Assembly: GCA_029565415.1 (NCBI GenBank) | Contig: JAKQOH010000175.1 | Coordinates: forward strand, 1-26,469 | From: Candidatus Rifleibacteriota bacterium | Lineage (GTDB): Bacteria; Riflebacteria; Ozemobacteria; Ozemobacterales; Ozemobacteraceae | DNA: 26,469 nt | Reading direction: 5' to 3' | In this document: positions 1 to 7,644 of the stretch, piece after piece | Layout: each line of letters starts with the position of its first letter | Position numbering within the stretch: the stretch's first letter is position 1 | Notes under the pieces: generated by a model | Database searches by the model: none | The model's input: only the letters and a program-made list of their open reading frames with translations | What the model was told of the DNA's origin: nothing | Program-made: the position numbers and the translations under genes

Positions 1-1692
1 TGTATCCCGGTGGTCGGCCAGGTCGTCGCGGCCATCACCCTCGCCTGGATGATCCTGACGACGGTCGGCGACATCATCGGCGAGCACAACAAGAAGTGGA
101 AGGAAGCCTACCGGGCTTCCCACTGGTTCCTCATCCAGAACGACCCCGAGTACAAGTCGTTCTACGACAACCGCTCCAGCCTCCGGAAGGAGGAAAAGTC
201 CGCCTCCCTGCTTCTGGCCGAGCGCGACTACGGGGAGTTCATCGCCGAGCAGAAGCCCGAGTCGGATGAGGACAAGAAGCAGTATGAAGCCGGCAAGGCC
301 GTGTTCACCGAGCTCGAAAAGCAGGGCGTCCTGATGACCTACTATAACCAGACCGGCTTCACCCTGCCCGACTTCGACATGGCGCGCCTCATGGATCTCT
401 GGCACAAGAAGGCCGACTTCATGTCCTGGAAGCCGAACGAAAAGGAAGCCAAGGAAGAGAAAGAGCGCGGCTTCTTCGGCACCATCGGCCACGTGCTCAA
501 CCCCATGACCTACGTCACCTGGGTCGGCAACAAGATCGACTCGGCGGGCTACCAGAAAGAGATCAAGAACGGTGACATCAAGCGGGTCTTCTTCAATCCC
601 GACTACGTGCTGGTGAAGAAGTACAAGAACTTCCTGATGGCCAAGAATTTCAAGGGCGGGATCTACGACGCTGTTGGCCTGCGCATCGAGCAGTCCCCGT
701 TCAACTACATCTATCTGCTCGGCATCGACACCGGCGCCTACAACGAGGATCTGCTGAAACAGTCTCTCGATGCTGATGCCTTCATCATCGGCTCGAAGGA
801 GATGATGTATTTCGCCAAGCAGATGGAAACGGCCTTCGAGAGCATGAAAAAGGCCATGAAGGAGAACGACAAGGTCATCGAGCAGATCGCGAAGAAGGAT
901 CTCGAGCACACCCGCGAAATCCGCGAGGCGCTTCAGAAGCTGCTCGAAGCCTACAAGTCTGATCCCGACGAGATCCATACCGGCCTCTATGACAAGTGCC
1001 ACGACGCGTTCGGCTGGCAGATCTCGGACCGCAAGCTCAAGACCCCGCGCGCGATGATCGACCGGTACAAGGCCCAGCTGGAAGAGATTCTCGCCTACGT
1101 GCCGATCAGCATCTCCCAGAAGGCCGCCGAGCTCGTCCTGATCATCCAGACCGTGAAGCACAACCTCGACACCGCCAAGCTGGCCAACGAGCTTGGCGCC
1201 GAGAAGAACGAGGTCCTGAATGCCGACTTCGACAAGGATTTCACGAACGACGCGATTCGCCGGTATCTGAAGGAAGGCACCTTCCTCGATGTGAAGGGCT
1301 CGTCCGGTTTCCTCGGCGCCGACTGGCTGAGCGGCATCTATCCCGCCTGGGAGGAGCTGAGAAAACATACGAATCTCTATATGGACCAGGTGAAGAAGCT
1401 CTCCTCGCTCGCCGACCGGTCGAACTCCGACACCCGCGACGGCTTCCTCGGCATCGACCACCACGTCATGCCGCCGAAGGAGCTGCTGCAGGAGCTGAAC
1501 CAGGAGATCGAGGCCCTGAAGGACGTTCTCGAAGCCTGGGATGAAGCCAAGGACCAGCTCGACATCAAGGTCGCCACCAGCGAGAACCCCGATCTGTACA
1601 AGGGCGTCTTCAAGGATGGCGGCTTCCAGCCGGTCTGCGACACCGAAGCCATGGATACGAACAACCCGGTGCTGATGCCGATGAACCAGTAA
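1..1692 (+). CDS. Unrecognised Lys/Glu-rich protein, 5' end cut by window edge
   Basis: The reading frame is open from base 1, so the true start probably lies outside the window. A GTG at base 10 is the first in-window start candidate but has no visible ribosome binding site. From that GTG the protein has 560 residues. A hydrophobic stretch at about residues 1-23 could be a membrane segment or the tail of a signal peptide. The rest is hydrophilic and charged, with probable coiled-coil helices near residues 270-320 (many Lys, Glu and Met) and again near 490-520. Codon use is strongly G/C-ending, as in the neighbouring genes, and the frame runs uninterrupted for about 1.7 kb, so it is a real gene. 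It ends at TAA before a strong two-way terminator. I recognise no domain or catalytic motif. An envelope-associated structural protein is one guess, without direct support. Confidence 0.8.
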   Translation, partial: CIPVVGQVVAAITLAWMILTTVGDIIGEHNKKWKEAYRASHWFLIQNDPEYKSFYDNRSSLRKEEKSASLLLAERDYGEFIAEQKPESDEDKKQYEAGKAVFTELEKQGVLMTYYNQTGFTLPDFDMARLMDLWHKKADFMSWKPNEKEAKEEKERGFFGTIGHVLNPMTYVTWVGNKIDSAGYQKEIKNGDIKRVFFNPDYVLVKKYKNFLMAKNFKGGIYDAVGLRIEQSPFNYIYLLGIDTGAYNEDLLKQSLDADAFIIGSKEMMYFAKQMETAFESMKKAMKENDKVIEQIAKKDLEHTREIREALQKLLEAYKSDPDEIHTGLYDKCHDAFGWQISDRKLKTPRAMIDRYKAQLEEILAYVPISISQKAAELVLIIQTVKHNLDTAKLANELGAEKNEVLNADFDKDFTNDAIRRYLKEGTFLDVKGSSGFLGADWLSGIYPAWEELRKHTNLYMDQVKKLSSLADRSNSDTRDGFLGIDHHVMPPKELLQELNQEIEALKDVLEAWDEAKDQLDIKVATSENPDLYKGVFKDGGFQPVCDTEAMDTNNPVLMPMNQ

Positions 1693-1713
1693 TTCCGTTC
1701 GTTCCGATCAGAA

Positions 1714-1745
1714 AACCGGCCGAAGGCGATCGCCTTCGGCCGGTT
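1714..1745. terminator. Bidirectional rho-independent terminator
   Basis: A perfect 32-base palindrome (16-base arms, centre GA/TC at 1729-1730) is followed by GTTT on the plus side and, read on the minus strand, by GTTTTC. It lies between the ends of two convergent genes, the unrecognised protein (+) and the TPR/HEAT protein (-), so it can stop transcription from both sides. Confidence 0.85.
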
Positions 1746-1765
1746 GTTTCGTCAAGGAGTGCCCG

Positions 1766-3187
1766 TCACTCCGCCTTCAGGTTCGACAGCGCCTCATCGG
1801 CGGCGGTCTGAACCCCCGGATCGGGATCGAGGCTGGCCTCTTCCAGCAACAGCTCGGCTTCTGAGGCGACGGATTTCATCCCGCCCAGAGCCCGGATGAG
1901 ACGGATACGGCGTTCAGGATCGGGATCGGGCAGCCGCTCACGGATCAACGGGAGAGCCTGATCCGCATACAGGGCGAGTTCTTCGACCGCCTTGCCGGTC
2001 ATCGCCGGATCCTCTTCGAACAGCCGGTCCACCATTGCCTGCAAGAGAGCATCCGAAAGCGGGGTTCGCTCGTTCGCGGATTCAGGACCCGAAACGGCAG
2101 GGGCCGCCGTCTCTCCGGACGGGGCATCCGTAGGCTGTTCTGCAGGAGCAGGAGCCGAAACAGGCTCCTCGGCGCTGGCGGTCGAGGGCGACGACGCCAC
2201 GGTTGCGGATGCCGGGAGGGCGAGAGGCTGGACGGCTGCAGGTGCGGAAGCGGGCACGGGCTTGCGCGCGGCCCGGGATGGCACGCCGTTGGGCTTGGGA
2301 GCAGTCTTGGGGGCGGCCGGCGGCATCGGCCGGAGCTCGGTCGGATCGGGGGTCTCCTGTCCGGTTGCGTATGGGTCATCCGCCGCGGAAGTCACGGCCG
2401 TAGCCCCGGCCGGCGCGGCGGCAGGCTCGAGATGCGCCTGGCGCATCAGCTCCGCGAACTCGGCCGCCCGGGCCGAGTCGGCCTGGAGAAGCCCCTGGTA
2501 GGCATCCTGCGCCTCTTTCGCGCGTTTCACCCCGAGACCGAGGCGACCGAGGGCGAACCAGGCTTCGGCATCCTGCGGATCCAGCCGGACGGCTTCACGA
2601 TAGGCCTTGAACGCATCATCGTTCCGCTGGCCCGCGGCGTGGATGTCACCAGAGATCTTGTGCGGCCTGGAACTTCCGGGAGCGAGTGCCGTAGCCTTCA
2701 CCAGATCCCCCGAGGCCAGATCGGACCGCCCGAGCCGGACATGCAGCTCCGCGGTCTGGCACCAGAGATCGGCGAGCGCGGCGGGGTCGTATTCCTGCTG
2801 TTCGGCGAGCGGCAGTCCCGACTCATACATTTCGGCGGCCTTTTCCGGGATATTGATATCGATATATATTTCAGCAAGTTCCAGCCAGGCTTCGACGATC
2901 GAGGAGTCGACGCCGAGCGTCTGTTTGTAGAGTTCGATCGCTTCGCCGTTCTTCCCCTTCTCCCGCATCGTCCGGGCTTTCTGGAGAAGCTTCGCTGCTG
3001 CAGAGGAAAGCTTCTGCTGGCTGGGAGCGGAAGTGAAACTCTTCGCCTTCTTTTTCTTGCCCCAGGCCTCGGCCGGAGCGGGTGCTGCGACGAACGAAAC
3101 ACCGCAGGCGAAAACCAGCGCCACCCCCAGGAGGGGATGGCGCCTGTTTCCGCTTCTGCCGGACGAGCGGATGCTGTTGTTCATCAT
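1766..3187 (-). CDS. Exported TPR and HEAT-repeat protein
   Basis: This protein has 473 residues. Residues 1-42 look like a signal peptide: a basic start (RSSGRSGNRRH), a hydrophobic core (LLGVALVFACGVSFVAA), then PAEA-W as a likely cleavage site, so it probably acts in the periplasm or envelope. Residues of about 60-250 hold TPR-like helical pairs, with the pattern 'AIELYKQTLGVDSSIVEAWLELAEIY'-type cut short here to its hallmark A/L/Y/W spacing. A Pro/Ala-rich linker spans about 255-375. Residues 380-473 resemble HEAT repeats (LPLIRERLPDPDPERRIRL is one helix pair). The start ATG overlaps the stop of the upstream molybdenum hydroxylase, giving translational coupling; a second ATG lies one codon later. 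TPR and HEAT domains bind proteins, but the partner is unknown. A role with the hydroxylase is inferred from coupling alone, and a signal peptide sits oddly with a cytoplasmic enzyme. Confidence 0.85.
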   Translation of the reverse strand: MMNNSIRSSGRSGNRRHPLLGVALVFACGVSFVAAPAPAEAWGKKKKAKSFTSAPSQQKLSSAAAKLLQKARTMREKGKNGEAIELYKQTLGVDSSIVEAWLELAEIYIDINIPEKAAEMYESGLPLAEQQEYDPAALADLWCQTAELHVRLGRSDLASGDLVKATALAPGSSRPHKISGDIHAAGQRNDDAFKAYREAVRLDPQDAEAWFALGRLGLGVKRAKEAQDAYQGLLQADSARAAEFAELMRQAHLEPAAAPAGATAVTSAADDPYATGQETPDPTELRPMPPAAPKTAPKPNGVPSRAARKPVPASAPAAVQPLALPASATVASSPSTASAEEPVSAPAPAEQPTDAPSGETAAPAVSGPESANERTPLSDALLQAMVDRLFEEDPAMTGKAVEELALYADQALPLIRERLPDPDPERRIRLIRALGGMKSVASEAELLLEEASLDPDPGVQTAADEALSNLKAE

Positions 3188-6087
3188 TCCCGCTTCCCTG
3201 CGGCTTTTGCCGCAAGAGCCGCCAGGATCTTCTCGGCCGTGAAGGGAGGGCGGGTGAGTCGCACGCCGATCGCATCCCGGATGGCGTTGCCGATCGCCGG
3301 CAGCGGTCCGTTGATGCAGATTTCACTGACGCTTTTCGCCCCATAGGGGCCGGTCGGCTCGTAGGTCGGTACCAGGAACGTCTTCAGTTCGGGCATATCC
3401 GCCGCGCTGAAGATTTTATAGTTTTTGAAATTCGGATTCAGCACCCGGCCCTTCTCGTCGAAGTAGAACTGTTCGGCAAGGGCGAAGCTGATCCCGTTGA
3501 GAACGCCGCCCTGGGTCTGCCCGTCGGCGAGCTGCGGGTTGATCGCGGTGCCGCAGTCGACGGCCGCCACGTATTTGATCACCTTCACCTCGCCCGTCTC
3601 GATGTCGACCTCGACTTCGGCGAAATGCGCCGAGAACGGGGGCGGCGAGGCATGGGTCACGTGGCTGCCGATGGCCGCGATCTGGAACTGGTTGCCCTCA
3701 TACATCGCATACCGGCAGATCTGGGCGAAGCTGAACCGGGATTTCGGATTCCTGCCCCAGGCGAACCTGTTCCCGATCGTGACGTTCTCGACCGGCTCGT
3801 TCAGCATCGAGGCCGCAACGGCCCTGATCTGGTCACGCACCTGCTCGGCGGCGCGGATGACCGCCCCGCCCGAGAGATACGTGGTCGAGCTTGCATAAGC
3901 ACCGGTATCGAACGGGGTGAAGTCGGTGTCGGAACTCGTGACGATGATGTCGGTCTGGTCGCAGCCGAGCGTCTCGGCAGCGATCTGGGCGAGAATCGTG
4001 TCGGAGCCGGTTCCGAGATCGGTGGCGCCCAGCAGCAGGTTGAACGAACCGTCGTCGTTCATCTTGATGAACGCCGAGCCCATGTCGATCTCGGGGATCG
4101 AGCTGCCCTGCATCAGAATGCACATGCCGATGCCGCGGCGCTTGGGACCGTAGCCGGGCTTGCCGCGCTTGTTCTTCCAGCCGATCTCCTTCGCCCCGAT
4201 CTCGATGCACTTCGAGAGGCCGCACGAGCCGATCCGCATGTCGACGCCCGCGCGCCCCTCGCCGAGCGCCTTGAACACCGGAGAGGTCTCGCCTTCCCGG
4301 ATGTGGTTCTTCGTGCGGAACTCCAGCGGATCCATGCCGATCGCGGCGGCCATCTCGTCCATCTGGGACTCCATCGCGAACGCGGCCTGGGTCGCACCGT
4401 AGCCGCGATACGCCCCACAGACGGGCAGGTTGGTGTAGACGGTGTCGCCGATGAACTCGACGTTGTTCGCCTTGTACAGCGGCAGAACCTTCGAACCGCA
4501 GTTCGACATGACCGTGAGCGCGTGGCTGCCGTAGGCGCCGGTGTTGCTCAGGATCTTCATCGAAATGCCGGTGATCGTGCCGTTCTTCTTCACGCCGGTC
4601 TTGATCGTGATGATCATCGGGTGGCGGGTGCGGGACGAGACAAACTCCTCTTCACGCGTCAGTTCCCACCGGGCGGGCCGCCGGGTCGCGAGGGTGACGA
4701 AGCCGCACACGTCCTCGAGCAGAACCTCCTGCTTCGATCCGAAGCCGCCGCCGATCCGGGGCTTGATGACACGGACCTTCTTGATCGGGATGCCGAGCGT
4801 CTGGGCCGTGATGCGGCGAGAATGGAACGGCACCTGGGTCGAGACACGCAGGGTCAGCCGGTCGCTCTCGTCGAGATAACTGAGGCAGGTATGGGGCTCG
4901 AGAGCGCAGTGTTGGGCATAGTGGGTGTGATATTTCCGTTCGAGCACGACGTCGGCGTCCTTGAAGGCCTTCTGGAGATCGCCGAATCTGGCATCGACGT
5001 GGGCGCAGTGGTTGTGCATCGCGTCATAGAACGCCGGGATCGGCATCTTCGCCTCGGGCTCGTCGTGGATGACCGGCGCCCCTTTGTCCATGGCCTTCTC
5101 GGGGTCGAGGATGGCGGGCAGCACCTCATACTCGACCCTGATCAGCCTGCAGGCATCGACGGCAGCCTCGAGGGTCTCGGCGGCAACGATCGCGACGCGG
5201 TCGCCGACGAAACGGACCTTGCTGTCGAGCAGGAACGTATCGTAGGGCGAGGGCTCGGGATACCCCTGCCCGGCCGTGGTCCGGGCCACGCGGGGCACAT
5301 CCTGCCAGGTCCAGACGCCGACGACGCCGGGGAGCTTCTTCGCCTCGGCCGTGTCGATGTTCCTGATACGGGCATGGGCATGGGGACTCGTCAGCACTTT
5401 GATATGCAGCATGTCCGGCATATCATAGTCACCGGCATATTTCTGCGTGCCGCACACCAGGCCGTAGCCGTCGATCTTCTCGCAACTGTGGTTGACGACG
5501 CTGAATGCATCGGGCCTATCAAAGGCGAACACCGGTTCGGGAATCGGCGAAGCCTTGCTGATGACGACCTTCGCGGCCGGCTCGGTCTTGACCGGCTTGT
5601 CGGCTTTCACCGGCCTGACGGTGGGCTTCGCGATCTTCGAGGCCTTGGCAGTCTTCGCCGGTTTGTCGGCGGATTTCACGATCTTCGGGGCCTTGGCAGG
5701 CTTCACCGGTTTGACGGCGGGCTTCGCGATCTTCGGGGCCTTGGCAGTCTTCGCCGGCTTGACGGCAGGTGCCGCGGCTTTCGCGGGCTTGACGATCGGT
5801 TTGACGGCCTTCGATGCGTTGGCGACCGTCACCGGCTTGACGACGGACTTCACGGGTTTCACCGGCTTCTTCGGCACGACGACGGATGTGACGGGTTTCA
5901 CTGTCACGGCCGGTTTGACGGGCTTGACTGCCTGAGCGATCGGTTTGACGACGGACTTCACGGGTTTCGCCGGCTTGTCCGCTTTTGCGGCCGGCTTGAC
6001 GGCCGGCTTGGGAGAATTGGCCACAGGTTTCACCATGGACGCGGCGGATTTCTTCGGCTTCGCGACGGATTTCACGACCTTCTTCAT
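3184..6087 (-). CDS. Molybdenum hydroxylase Mo-binding subunit (XdhA-like) with Lys/Pro/Ala-rich N-terminal tail
   Basis: This is the catalytic subunit of a xanthine dehydrogenase-family enzyme, which hydroxylates an N-heterocycle with water-derived oxygen. The start is ATG at 6087, sharing ATGA with the stop of the 2Fe-2S gene and preceded by GAGGGAAAA. The protein has 967 residues. Residues 1 to about 185 are low-complexity and rich in Lys, Pro, Ala and Val, with 16-residue repeats. The enzyme proper starts near residue 196, leaving about 770 residues, close to E. coli XdhA. Visible family motifs are SPHAHAR (234-240), GGGFGSKQ (446-453), GAYRGYG (558-564), TPFDTGAYAS and GPYGAKSVSE, whose Glu922 is in the catalytic-base position. 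The neighbouring Se-cofactor genes suggest a selenium-dependent enzyme. The substrate is not readable from the sequence; a purine or nicotinate-like ring is typical. The tail is not normal for this family. Confidence 0.93.
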   Translation of the reverse strand: MKKVVKSVAKPKKSAASMVKPVANSPKPAVKPAAKADKPAKPVKSVVKPIAQAVKPVKPAVTVKPVTSVVVPKKPVKPVKSVVKPVTVANASKAVKPIVKPAKAAAPAVKPAKTAKAPKIAKPAVKPVKPAKAPKIVKSADKPAKTAKASKIAKPTVRPVKADKPVKTEPAAKVVISKASPIPEPVFAFDRPDAFSVVNHSCEKIDGYGLVCGTQKYAGDYDMPDMLHIKVLTSPHAHARIRNIDTAEAKKLPGVVGVWTWQDVPRVARTTAGQGYPEPSPYDTFLLDSKVRFVGDRVAIVAAETLEAAVDACRLIRVEYEVLPAILDPEKAMDKGAPVIHDEPEAKMPIPAFYDAMHNHCAHVDARFGDLQKAFKDADVVLERKYHTHYAQHCALEPHTCLSYLDESDRLTLRVSTQVPFHSRRITAQTLGIPIKKVRVIKPRIGGGFGSKQEVLLEDVCGFVTLATRRPARWELTREEEFVSSRTRHPMIITIKTGVKKNGTITGISMKILSNTGAYGSHALTVMSNCGSKVLPLYKANNVEFIGDTVYTNLPVCGAYRGYGATQAAFAMESQMDEMAAAIGMDPLEFRTKNHIREGETSPVFKALGEGRAGVDMRIGSCGLSKCIEIGAKEIGWKNKRGKPGYGPKRRGIGMCILMQGSSIPEIDMGSAFIKMNDDGSFNLLLGATDLGTGSDTILAQIAAETLGCDQTDIIVTSSDTDFTPFDTGAYASSTTYLSGGAVIRAAEQVRDQIRAVAASMLNEPVENVTIGNRFAWGRNPKSRFSFAQICRYAMYEGNQFQIAAIGSHVTHASPPPFSAHFAEVEVDIETGEVKVIKYVAAVDCGTAINPQLADGQTQGGVLNGISFALAEQFYFDEKGRVLNPNFKNYKIFSAADMPELKTFLVPTYEPTGPYGAKSVSEICINGPLPAIGNAIRDAIGVRLTRPPFTAEKILAALAAKAAGKRE
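5632..5766 (-). repeat. 48-bp in-frame tandem repeats encoding Lys/Pro/Ala units
   Basis: The plus-strand string GATCTTCG recurs at 5632, 5680 and 5728, an exact 48-base (16-codon) period, with most flanking bases matching. Read on the minus strand these encode successive units KPAKTAKAPKIAKPAV, KPVKPAKAPKIVKSAD and KPAKTAKASKIAKPTV. A second, more diverged repeat lies upstream in the same tail: TTGACGACGGACTTCACGGG occurs at 5837 and again at 5945 and encodes the shared peptide KPVKSVVK. Slippage or recombination between copies could change the tail length between strains. Confidence 0.85.
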
Positions 6088-6548
6088 GCCTTTTTCCCTC
6101 CCGAGGCGACGTCCAGAACGGCTTCGATACGCTTGACATACCCGGTGCAGCGGCAGAGATTCCCGTCGAGGGCTTCCCTGACCTCTTCTTCGGTCGGGTG
6201 CGGATTCGTGTCGAGCAAGGCCTTGGCGGCGATCAGCGAGCCGGGGTTGCAGTAGCCGCACTGGGTGGCACCATGTTTGACGAAAGCGGTCTGGAGAGGA
6301 TGCGGATGGTCGGGGGTCCCGAGGCCTTCGGCGGTGGTGATTACGGCCCCCTCACACTGTGCGGCGAACAGCAGGCAGGAGTTTCTGGGGCGACCGTTGA
6401 TGAGCACGGCGCAGGCACCGCAGGAGCCTTCCCCGCACCCCTTTTTCACGCTCTTGTAGCCCTTTTCGCGCAGGAGATCCAGCAGGAGCATGCGCGGATC
6501 GATATCGAAACTGCGTTTCGTTCCGTTGATCGTCATCGTGACGTTCAT
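6084..6548 (-). CDS. Molybdenum hydroxylase 2Fe-2S subunit
   Basis: This small electron-transfer subunit passes electrons from the Mo centre to FAD through two 2Fe-2S clusters. It has 154 residues, the usual length. The ferredoxin-like domain has Cys38, Cys43, Cys46 and Cys58 (GCGEGSCGAC, then NSC). The C-terminal helical domain has Cys97, Cys100, Cys132 and Cys134 (QCGYC and LCRCTGY). All eight ligands are present. The ATG at 6548 is preferred over a GTG at 6569 because GGAAGGGG stands about seven bases before the ATG and the family normally begins just ahead of a beta-strand like MTINGTKR. The gene follows the FAD subunit by 17 bases and overlaps the Mo subunit by four, so the three are one transcription unit. 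Confidence 0.95.
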   Translation of the reverse strand: MNVTMTINGTKRSFDIDPRMLLLDLLREKGYKSVKKGCGEGSCGACAVLINGRPRNSCLLFAAQCEGAVITTAEGLGTPDHPHPLQTAFVKHGATQCGYCNPGSLIAAKALLDTNPHPTEEEVREALDGNLCRCTGYVKRIEAVLDVASGGKKA

Positions 6549-6565
6549 CTGTCTGTCCCCTTCCT

Positions 6566-7423
6566 TCACGAGCGGGCCTGGTGCAGCGCTTCATCGATGC
6601 AGCGGCGCACGAGAACCGGCAGCACCTCCTGGCGATACTCCCGGGAGGCACGGAAATCCGTCGTCATGTCGAGATCCCGGACGGCGGCGGCGGCGGCAGA
6701 GGCGATGCGGTCCGGCGTCGGAACCATGTTCTCGAGCTGCTTTTCCGCGTCCAGCCGGCGCTGCGCCTTTTTGCAGACGGCATTCAGAGCGATCCGCGCT
6801 TCCTTCACCTCTTCTCCTTGCAGCGTGATGCGCACGGCGACGGTGATGAGGGCGTAATCGTTTTTCGTTTTCGACAGCTTCCGGAATGCGACGCCGGTTC
6901 CCAGACCGAATTCGGGCACCTGAATCTCGGTCAGGATCTCGCCGGTCTGCAGATAATGGCGCGGTCCGGTCTCGATCATGTTCTTCACGGCGACCGTGCG
7001 TTTAGGAACACCCCTGCGACAGACGGCCTGGGCATCGAGCACCAGCAGGGCCGGGGGCAGATCGGACCAGGGAAAAAGAGCCACCAGGTTGCCGCCGGCC
7101 GTGATCGAATGGCGCAGCAGCGTCGAGCCGATCTTTCCTGCCGCCGAACGAAGCAGTTGGCCCGCGGGGCCAGTCAGGACCGGGGATTTGTAGATATCCT
7201 GAACCGGGGTCGTCGCGCCGATCACATATCCGTCGGACGTGCGGCGGACATAGGAAAGATCAAGGCCGCTCAGGTCGACCAGGCCTTCGATCGTCGTGTC
7301 GTTGACAGCCGCAATGGTGGTGCCTCCCGCGAGAGCCACGTTGCGGCTGTCTCTGGCGGCCAGCAGCGCGCACGCTTCTTCCACGCTCGCCGGGCGGTAA
7401 AACTGGGTGAGATGTTTCAGCAT
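6566..7423 (-). CDS. Molybdenum hydroxylase FAD-binding subunit
   Basis: This FAD subunit of the split enzyme passes electrons to NAD or another acceptor. It has 285 residues. The FAD-binding PCMH fold shows LAGGTT near residue 33 and TAGGNLVALFPWSDLPPALL at about 112-131, the family's second flavin-contact loop. The C-terminal CO-dehydrogenase flavoprotein domain covers roughly residues 175-280 (FRKLSKTKNDYALITVAV at its start). The ATG at 7423 is chosen over an upstream in-frame ATG because AGGAGAAGGGA lies just before it and the next residues (LKHLTQFYRPASVEEA) match where the family starts. The upstream 27 codons read as leader and promoter. The gene is the first of its operon, followed by the 2Fe-2S and Mo subunits. 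Confidence 0.93.
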   Translation of the reverse strand: MLKHLTQFYRPASVEEACALLAARDSRNVALAGGTTIAAVNDTTIEGLVDLSGLDLSYVRRTSDGYVIGATTPVQDIYKSPVLTGPAGQLLRSAAGKIGSTLLRHSITAGGNLVALFPWSDLPPALLVLDAQAVCRRGVPKRTVAVKNMIETGPRHYLQTGEILTEIQVPEFGLGTGVAFRKLSKTKNDYALITVAVRITLQGEEVKEARIALNAVCKKAQRRLDAEKQLENMVPTPDRIASAAAAAVRDLDMTTDFRASREYRQEVLPVLVRRCIDEALHQARS

Positions 7424-7471
7424 TCCCTTCTCCTCTACGGTGTTCCCACTCACGAAGATCCAACGGGCAAA

Positions 7472-7501
7472 AGTATACTGAAGGGAAACCCGCTTTGTCA
7501 T
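7472..7501 (-). promoter_or_regulatory. Promoter for the split molybdenum hydroxylase operon
   Basis: Reading the minus strand, ATGACA (7501-7496, five of six matches to the sigma-70 -35 box) is followed after 18 bases by TATACT (7477-7472, five of six matches to the -10 box). Transcription would begin near 7465, leaving a leader of about 40 bases to the FAD subunit ATG at 7423. I see no clear operator. Confidence 0.6.
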
Positions 7502-7572
7502 CAATTCCTGCCAGCGAACAACGAAGGTCCCCCGACAACGTTATATTCGAATAAAAATAGAATTCAGGCGCC

Positions 7573-7601
7573 TTGCCCGACAAAAATGGCGATGATATGC
7601 T
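7573..7601 (+). promoter_or_regulatory. Possible promoter for the xdhD/selenium-cofactor operon
   Basis: TTGCCC (7573-7578) and TATGCT (7596-7601) are separated by 17 bases, each with four of six matches to sigma-70 boxes. Transcription would start about 35 bases before the FAD subunit ATG at 7645. The match is weak. An A/T-rich patch at 7540-7565 just upstream could act as an UP element or regulator site. Confidence 0.35.
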
Positions 7602-7644
7602 GGAAGCCCTTGCAACACAAGTTTGATCTGCATCAGGAGGCGCC

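Noticed and set aside
5632..5775. CRISPR-like repeats
   Set aside because: The 48-base units are contiguous, protein-coding and in frame, with no unique spacers.
5520..6087. Separate histone-H1-like gene
   Set aside because: The Lys/Pro/Ala segment runs in frame without a stop into the Mo-binding domain, and no ribosome binding site or start was found between them that would clearly separate two genes.
3082..6255. Long plus-strand open frame of over 1000 codons opposite the Mo subunit
   Set aside because: It lies entirely antisense to a gene with clear enzyme motifs. Its product is a low-complexity Gly/Arg/Asp/Leu mix with no domain, as expected from the complement of G+C-rich codons.
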